Shown here one piece after another: positions 5,322 through 9,884 of a stretch of 9,884 nucleotides of DNA. How positions within the stretch are numbered: position 1 is the first letter of the stretch; each line of letters begins with the position of its first letter. Source of the stretch: JBBRWO01 sp038249135 (GTDB lineage: Bacteria > Actinomycetota > Coriobacteriia > Anaerosomatales > JAAXUF01); assembly GCA_038249135.1 (NCBI GenBank), contig JBBRWO010000075.1, positions 1 to 9,884 on the forward strand. The letters are read 5' to 3'. Below the pieces are notes generated by a model that worked only from the letters and a program-made list of their open reading frames with translations, had not been told where the DNA came from and ran no database searches. Made by a program: the position numbers and the translations under genes.

Positions 5322-6500
5322 ATGTACCGGTTTGCTCTCACGCCGCAGATCACGCGAGACGTTGCATGGCTCGAGGCGGCGCAGCTGAGGCTCGGCCGTA
5401 GGGGTGTGGTTCCGCGCAGGTGGGCCGGGCGGCTCAGGCGTGAGTTGCAGGCAAGCGCCGTCGCTGCATCGTCGTGGATGGAAGGCGTTGCTGTGGACGC
5501 CGAGCAGACCAGGCGCATCCTGGCCGGCGACCGCCCTGCGTCGGTGACTCCCGGAGATGCTGCGCTGGTCGAGGGCTATCGTGCTGCCATCGCGTACGCG
5601 CTCGCGCAAGCCGCGGCTCCCGAGTTCTCGTGGTCGAGGCGTCTTGTGCTCGAAGTGCACGCAATCGCGATGGCGGCCTCCGAGCCTGCGCGCGCAGGCA
5701 ACTTTCGGTCCGGGCCGGTCTGCGTGGTCGACGGCACAGGAATCGTGATCTACTCGGCGCCGATGGCGGTGCTGGTGCCGGAGCTCGTCGACGACCTCTG
5801 CGACTGGCTGAACGCATCGCGTGATCTTCCGGGGCCGGTCGTCTCGGCGGTGGTGCATGCGCGTGTGGCGGGCATCCATCCCTTCTCGGATGGCAACGGG
5901 CGCACCGCGCGCATCCTCGCGACCCTTGCAATGGTGTGCGGCGGGTACGCGATGCCCGAGTTCACCAGTCTGGAGGAGTGGTGGGGGACGCATCTGCGCA
6001 GCTACTACGGCTCGTTCGCGAGTCTCGGAGCCGAGTGGACCTCTGACGCGGACGTCACCCGGTTCGTCTCGACTCATGTGCGGGCGCAGCGTAGGCAGGT
6101 CGCGGCGCTGACCGGGCGCCTTGCTGTCGAGCGAAACGTGTGGACAGCGCTCGAGGACATCGTCGCCGAAGATGTGGGAATGGCGCCCCGGGCGACCGAG
6201 GCGCTCTTCGACGCGTTCCTCGGGCGCGCGATCACCAACCGCTACTACCGGAGCGTGGCGGGGGTGTCGGTGGCGACCGCGACCAATGACCTCGCGGCGC
6301 TCGAGGCGGCGGGCCTGCTTGCGGCCAGCGGCGAAGGACGCGGGCGCTCCTACTCGGGCACCTTCAGGCTGATCGCGATGGTCGCCAGCGCAGCCAACGC
6401 TCCCGTCTTGGCGAGCCCGGACGCGTCTCTGGCCGAGCAGCGCGCTGTGGTGCTGGACGATCTACGCGATCAAATGTCGATTGCCGGCGTTCTGCGATAA
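5322..6500 (+). CDS. Class II Fic-domain protein with C-terminal winged helix
   Basis: A complete 392-residue Fic protein, predicted to transfer AMP (or another phosphate-linked group) from a nucleotide to a target hydroxyl. The core motif HPFSDGNGRTAR (186-197) matches the Fic consensus, with catalytic His186, Asp190, the GNGR anion-binding turn and Arg197 all present. Upstream, SSWMEG (50-55) fits the inhibitory helix pattern (S/T)xxxE(G/N), with Glu54 as the autoinhibitory residue; this makes it class II, with inhibition built in. The flap/target-dock region is around 140-150 (IVIYSAP). Residues about 290-350 look like a winged helix (NRYYRSVAGVSVATATNDLAALEAAGLL, then a wing), so DNA binding and autoregulation through the upstream palindrome are plausible. 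ATG 5322 has GGGGGA four bases upstream. The target is unknown. Confidence 0.93.
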   Translation: MYRFALTPQITRDVAWLEAAQLRLGRRGVVPRRWAGRLRRELQASAVAASSWMEGVAVDAEQTRRILAGDRPASVTPGDAALVEGYRAAIAYALAQAAAPEFSWSRRLVLEVHAIAMAASEPARAGNFRSGPVCVVDGTGIVIYSAPMAVLVPELVDDLCDWLNASRDLPGPVVSAVVHARVAGIHPFSDGNGRTARILATLAMVCGGYAMPEFTSLEEWWGTHLRSYYGSFASLGAEWTSDADVTRFVSTHVRAQRRQVAALTGRLAVERNVWTALEDIVAEDVGMAPRATEALFDAFLGRAITNRYYRSVAGVSVATATNDLAALEAAGLLAASGEGRGRSYSGTFRLIAMVASAANAPVLASPDASLAEQRAVVLDDLRDQMSIAGVLR

Positions 6501-6501
6501 T
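6493..6501 (+). promoter_or_regulatory. Possible extended -10 promoter for purB
   Basis: TGC followed by GATAAT (6496-6501) gives an extended -10 element at the stop codon of fic, 58 bases before the purB start. No good -35 box lies upstream. A small inverted repeat, GAGGTC (6521-6526) and GACCTC (6532-6537), sits in the resulting leader. Readthrough from fic could equally drive purB. Confidence 0.3.
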
Positions 6502-6558
6502 GAGCACGCACCGTCCGTCAGAGGTCGCCTAGACCTCCGCGCCGAAAGGCCTCGCCTC

Positions 6559-7905
6559 ATGATCCCTCGCTACTCTCGTCCTGACATGGCTCGCATCTGG
6601 GAGCTCCAGAACAAGTTCGCCATCTGGCAGGAGATCGAGGTCCTCGCATGTGAGGCGCAGGCGCAGCTGGGCCAGGCCGGAATCACCGCCGAGGAAGCCG
6701 CGCACATCCGCGCGACCGCTGCATTCGAGGTCGAGCGCATCGACGAGATCGAGCGCGTCACCAACCACGACGTCATCGCGTTCCTCACCAACATGGCGGA
6801 GCACATCGACGCCGGCATCCCCGACGGCGACCCCAAACCCAGCCGCTGGGTCCACTACGGCATGACCAGCTCGGACCTGGGCGACACGGCGCTCTGCTAC
6901 CAGATGACGCAGGCGTTCGACATCATCCTGACCGACGTCCGACGCATCGGCGCGATCTGCCAGCGCCGCGCACTCGAGACGCGCGATCTGCTCTGTGTGG
7001 GCCGCACGCACGGTATCCACGCCGAGCCGATGACGATGGGCATGAAGTTTGGCCGCTGGGCATTCTCGATGAAGCGCGCCGAGACCCGCCTGATCGCCAC
7101 CCGCAAGATGATCGCCGTCGGCGCCATCTCCGGAGCCGTGGGCAGCTACTCCAACATCGACCCGTTCGTCGAGGAGCACGTCTGCGCCAAGCTCGGCCTC
7201 GAGCCCGAGCCGATGTCCACGCAGGTCATCCCGCGCGACCGCCACGCGCAGTTCCTCGCCGTGCTCGCGATCATCGCCGCCTCCGCCGAGGAGATCGCGA
7301 CTGAGATCCGCGCGCTGCAGAAGTCCGACACCCTCGAGGCCGAGGAGCCGTTCACTGCTGGCCAGAAGGGGTCCTCGGCGATGCCGCACAAGCGCAACCC
7401 GATCACCGCGGAGCGCGTCTGTGGCCTGGCCCGCGTCATCAAGGCCAACGCGCAGGTGGGCTTCGACAACGTGGCGCTGTGGCACGAGCGCGACATCAGC
7501 CACAGCTCGGCCGAGCGCGTGGTGCTCGCGGACTCGACGATCGCGCTCGACTACATCCTCGGCAAGCTCGAGTGGATCCTCGACGGGCTGGTGCTCTATC
7601 CCGATCGCATGATGGCGAACCTCGAGTCCACGCGCGGACTCATATATAGCTCGCGCGTGCTGCTCGCGCTGGTCGACACCGGCATGCTGCGCGAGGATGC
7701 GTACGTGGTCGTGCAGACGGCCGCGATGAAGGTGTGGGACGACATCCAGAACGCTGTGCCCGGGCCCGGCTTCCGCGACTACCTCGAGGGTGGAGCGCAC
7801 GACTTCCCGCTCGACTTCGCGACCATCGAGAACTGCTTCGACCCGCGCGAGTTCCTGACGCGGACCGGCGTGCTGTTCGATCGGGTCGAGGCGCTGGAGT
7901 TCTAG
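6559..7905 (+). CDS. purB: Adenylosuccinate lyase
   Basis: A cytoplasmic homotetrameric enzyme of purine synthesis. It splits SAICAR to AICAR plus fumarate, and adenylosuccinate to AMP plus fumarate. At 448 residues it has normal length for the family. Visible signatures are TSSDLGDT (103-110); GRTHGIHAEP (148-157) with the active-site His151; and the mobile loop GSSAMPHKRNP (271-281), the fumarase/aspartase superfamily signature, with the catalytic Ser. The C-terminal helices (LESTRGLIYSSRVLLAL) are also typical. ATG 6559 begins the conserved MIPRYSRPDMARIW start and has GAAAGG ten bases upstream; a TTG frame extension to 6481 would overlap fic and adds non-conserved residues. It is a core gene flanked by accessory modules, with no other purine gene in view. 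Confidence 0.98.
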   Translation: MIPRYSRPDMARIWELQNKFAIWQEIEVLACEAQAQLGQAGITAEEAAHIRATAAFEVERIDEIERVTNHDVIAFLTNMAEHIDAGIPDGDPKPSRWVHYGMTSSDLGDTALCYQMTQAFDIILTDVRRIGAICQRRALETRDLLCVGRTHGIHAEPMTMGMKFGRWAFSMKRAETRLIATRKMIAVGAISGAVGSYSNIDPFVEEHVCAKLGLEPEPMSTQVIPRDRHAQFLAVLAIIAASAEEIATEIRALQKSDTLEAEEPFTAGQKGSSAMPHKRNPITAERVCGLARVIKANAQVGFDNVALWHERDISHSSAERVVLADSTIALDYILGKLEWILDGLVLYPDRMMANLESTRGLIYSSRVLLALVDTGMLREDAYVVVQTAAMKVWDDIQNAVPGPGFRDYLEGGAHDFPLDFATIENCFDPREFLTRTGVLFDRVEALEF

Positions 7906-7963
7906 GGCTTGCGCCGACTCGCCTCCTCCCGAACTCGCGCTCCGTCTCCCCATCTCGCGACCC

Positions 7964-8749
7964 CTACTGCGCGTTGTCCGCGAACCGCAACGTCACCATC
8001 GTCGCAGCGACGCCGGCGGCGAACGTCGCGGCGAGCACCACATAGCTGGCGGCCGGAAGTGTGTCGACCGGTGTGCCGACCATCCCGATCATCAGCGGCA
8101 CGATCGACCACGGGAAGAATACCGCCCAGCCTGTCTTGCCAAAGAGGTTTCCCAGCGCCATCATCGCGATCGCGAACGCAATCGGACTCGTGGAGCTCTT
8201 CGACCACACGGTGATCCAGGCGACCGGGGGCACAAGCAGATACGAGATCGCAGCAGCCAGCAGCGCTCGGGCGATTCCGGTAGCGGCAAGTCCCGCCGAG
8301 AACCCCGGCAACCCCAGCAGCGCACCGATGACCATCGCCTCGGCGAGGACGGCGACGACGAGCGACGCCCACCACACCGCCGCAACGACGAGCTTGCCGA
8401 CCACGAACCAGTGGCGCGCGACAGGCACGGTGAGCAGGGATTTCACGGTGCCGTCGTCGTACTCTCGGCCAAACAGGTACGCGACGATGAAGGCGAGCAG
8501 CAGCACGCCGCCGATACCCACGATGAGCGTCAGCATCGCAAAGTATGCGGGCCAGGTCGCCTCGATGCCGGCCAGGTTCGCTTTGGTGCCGAGCAGCCCA
8601 AGCTCAGACGCTCGGCCGGGCTCACGCACGATCCACATGAACAGCGCGATGCCGAGCGGCCCCATCGAGAGCCCGGCGAGCGTCGCCCACGGGACCTTGG
8701 AGCGGCGCAGTTTCATGAACTCGGTTGCGATGACCTGGGTCAGCATCAT
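7964..8749 (-). CDS. ABC-2 type transporter permease (BcrB-like)
   Basis: A 261-residue integral membrane subunit of an ABC exporter. It starts at ATG 8749, overlapping the stop of the ATPase gene as ATGA, with AGAGG six bases upstream. The N-terminal amphipathic stretch TEFMKLRRSKVPW precedes the first helix, as in the lantibiotic/bacitracin-type permeases. About six membrane helices are seen (near 22-41, 69-94, 118-147, 155-181, 188-222 and 235-254). The cytoplasmic segment REYDDGTVKSLLTVPVAR (95-112) is the coupling motif typical of this family, contacting the ATPase. The substrate cannot be read from sequence; relatives export peptides or antibiotics or serve in envelope protection. It is convergent with purB, 58 bases from its stop, and I see no clear terminator hairpin in that gap. 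Confidence 0.9.
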   Translation of the reverse strand: MMLTQVIATEFMKLRRSKVPWATLAGLSMGPLGIALFMWIVREPGRASELGLLGTKANLAGIEATWPAYFAMLTLIVGIGGVLLLAFIVAYLFGREYDDGTVKSLLTVPVARHWFVVGKLVVAAVWWASLVVAVLAEAMVIGALLGLPGFSAGLAATGIARALLAAAISYLLVPPVAWITVWSKSSTSPIAFAIAMMALGNLFGKTGWAVFFPWSIVPLMIGMVGTPVDTLPAASYVVLAATFAAGVAATMVTLRFADNAQ

Positions 8750-9579
8750 GCATCACCTCTCGGGTGCTTCCCTGCCGCGTCGGGTGAGGCCGCCTGCACC
8801 GGTGAGTCGGTGCGCGCCAGGAAGTAGCGCTCCAGGTCCAGCGTCAGCAGCGCCTGCTCGCGTTCTTCGGGCGTGTAGGCGTCCGCGGCGAACGTGCGCG
8901 CCTTGGCGGCGAACTCCTCGCGCGACGACTCCTCGATCAGACGACCGACATGGACGATGCCGATGCGATCGGCGAGGTGCGCGACCTCGGCAAGGATGTG
9001 GCTGCTCATGAAGACGGTCACGCCTCGCTCGCGGGCGAGCGTTCGCAGCAGCGTGCGTATCTCCACGATCCCGGCGGGGTCCAGAGCGTTCGCGGGCTCG
9101 TCGAGCACGAGGAGGTCGGGCGCGTGCAGGAGTGCGCGCGCCAGCGAGAGCCGCTGCTTGTTGCCAAGGGACAGCCGCCCGGCACGCCGGTCCGCGTACT
9201 CGTTGAGGTGCAGGAGGTCGATCGCCTCGGCCACGGCGCCGCGCGGTGCGCCGGTGAGGCGGCGGGCCAGGTCGAGGTTCTCGCGCACGGTGAGGTTGGG
9301 GTAGGCGGTCGCCGACTCCACAAGGCAGCCGACGCGAGCGAACACACCCGTCTCACCAGGCACGATGCGCTTGCCCAGCACGGTGACCTCGCCACCGCTG
9401 GGGCGAATGAGGCCGAGCAGCATGCGGATGGTGGTCGTCTTCCCCGCGCCGTTGCGCCCGAGAAGGCCATAGATCTCGCCTCGGCGGACGCTCAGGTCGA
9501 GCGAGTCGACGGCGGTGACATCTCCGTAGACCTTGGTGAGGGCGCGGGTTGTGATCGCGGTGTCGGTAACGCTGCTCAT
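8746..9579 (-). CDS. ABC transporter ATP-binding protein (BcrA-like)
   Basis: A 277-residue ATPase that powers the adjacent permease. Walker A is GRNGAGKTT (41-49). The Q-loop region GCLVESATAYPNLTVREN (84-101) carries VE in place of Gln, as is common in the BcrA branch. The signature is the degenerate LSLGNKQR (136-143) rather than LSGGQ, also typical of that branch. Walker B is LLVLDEP (156-162), the D-loop is ANALDP, and the switch His is H194 in SSHIL. The C-terminal part after residue 222 is short compared with usual BcrA-like proteins of about 300 residues, but the closing motif LDLERYFLARTD is kept, so I take it as a compact variant, not a break. GGGAGGT lies upstream of ATG 9579, which overlaps the stop of the TetR-like gene (ATGA). 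Confidence 0.93.
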   Translation of the reverse strand: MSSVTDTAITTRALTKVYGDVTAVDSLDLSVRRGEIYGLLGRNGAGKTTTIRMLLGLIRPSGGEVTVLGKRIVPGETGVFARVGCLVESATAYPNLTVRENLDLARRLTGAPRGAVAEAIDLLHLNEYADRRAGRLSLGNKQRLSLARALLHAPDLLVLDEPANALDPAGIVEIRTLLRTLARERGVTVFMSSHILAEVAHLADRIGIVHVGRLIEESSREEFAAKARTFAADAYTPEEREQALLTLDLERYFLARTDSPVQAASPDAAGKHPRGDA

Positions 9580-9884
9580 GCGGTGACCTCCCGGTAGCCG
9601 AGTGCGCGAAGCGCCAGATGGGTCGCGGCCTCGATCGCGGCCGGCATCTCGATGGCCGGGGTACCCGAGAGCTCGATGCTCTGCAGTCCGCCCATCGCGA
9701 ACCAGGCGGCGGCGCGCGCGTCGGGCACGTCGAAGACCCCCTCGGCGACGCCTTGGGCGACGATGGATTCGACAAGCGGCATCAGCGCCGGCACGAGGTT
9801 CTCGGCGAGTCGGTCATGGAGGGGGCGGTTCTCAGGGCGGTGGATGAAGTCGGCGAGCTCGAGAGAGACGGCGTCCTCGTCGAA
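9576..9884 (-). CDS. TetR/AcrR-family regulator, C-terminal fragment
   Basis: The last 102 residues of a protein whose 5' end lies beyond the window. The visible part is helical, beginning FDEDAVSLELADFIHRPENRPLHDRL and continuing through VPALMPLVESIVAQGVAEGVFDVPDARAAAWFAMGG, a pattern frequent in the ligand-binding half of TetR-type regulators (the GVAEGVFDVPD turn). The DNA-binding half is not visible, so the family is inferred. It is transcribed first in a three-gene operon with the ABC ATPase and permease, all joined by ATGA overlaps, and so is probably the local repressor of the transporter. It is distinct in sequence from the TetR protein at 4269-4805. Confidence 0.72.
   Translation of the reverse strand, partial: FDEDAVSLELADFIHRPENRPLHDRLAENLVPALMPLVESIVAQGVAEGVFDVPDARAAAWFAMGGLQSIELSGTPAIEMPAAIEAATHLALRALGYREVTA

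Noticed and set aside
6481..6558. Extended N-terminus of purB from TTG 6481
   Set aside because: It overlaps the end of fic, uses a poor start, and adds residues before the conserved MIPRYSRPDM beginning.
6529..7953. A 474-residue minus-strand open frame opposite purB
   Set aside because: It is the antisense shadow of purB, with repetitive Asp/Val/Arg/Leu composition and no recognisable domain.

Overview
The window is GC-rich and densely coded, with GTG starts, stop/start overlaps of the ATGA or GTGA type, and actinobacterial-looking proteins. I infer a high-GC Actinomycetota-type bacterium. The apparent use of selenocysteine, and a core purB gene beside accessory genes, would suit an anaerobic lineage such as Coriobacteriia, but that placement is only inference.

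Left part (1-2353, minus strand): a translationally coupled operon. In order of transcription it holds an exported, C-terminally anchored protein of unknown function (2353-1634), a thioredoxin/NHL-repeat protein related to animal NHLRC2 (from GTG 1637), a small one-helix membrane protein (507-265), and the start of a dienelactone-hydrolase-like protein (from 268, running off the window). The main discovery is in the second gene. Its thioredoxin CxxC motif reads U-I-N-C, with an in-frame TGA (1502-1500) at the first cysteine. A perfect 6-bp hairpin (1481-1464) follows 18 nt later, with G as the second loop base, which fits a bacterial SECIS element. The gene is therefore best read as a selenoprotein. 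Its NHL propeller breaks off near 519, where the reading frame collides with the next gene.

Middle (2397-6500, plus strand): a divergent short-chain dehydrogenase; about 300 bp with little coding content; a ribbon-helix-helix/RelE toxin-antitoxin pair with tandem operator-like repeats inside its promoter; a TetR regulator with two identical-architecture 26-bp palindromes upstream and a third in front of the next gene, a tryptophan-rich small membrane protein; and a class II Fic protein preceded by a perfect 11-bp inverted repeat that overlaps its promoter. Three self-contained regulatory modules thus lie side by side.

Right part (6559-9884): purB (adenylosuccinate lyase, plus strand), then convergently, on the minus strand, a coupled operon of a TetR-family regulator (partial at the window edge), an ABC ATPase and an ABC-2 permease of the BcrAB-like type. 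I saw no rRNA, tRNA, CRISPR array, insertion sequence or selenocysteine-machinery gene.
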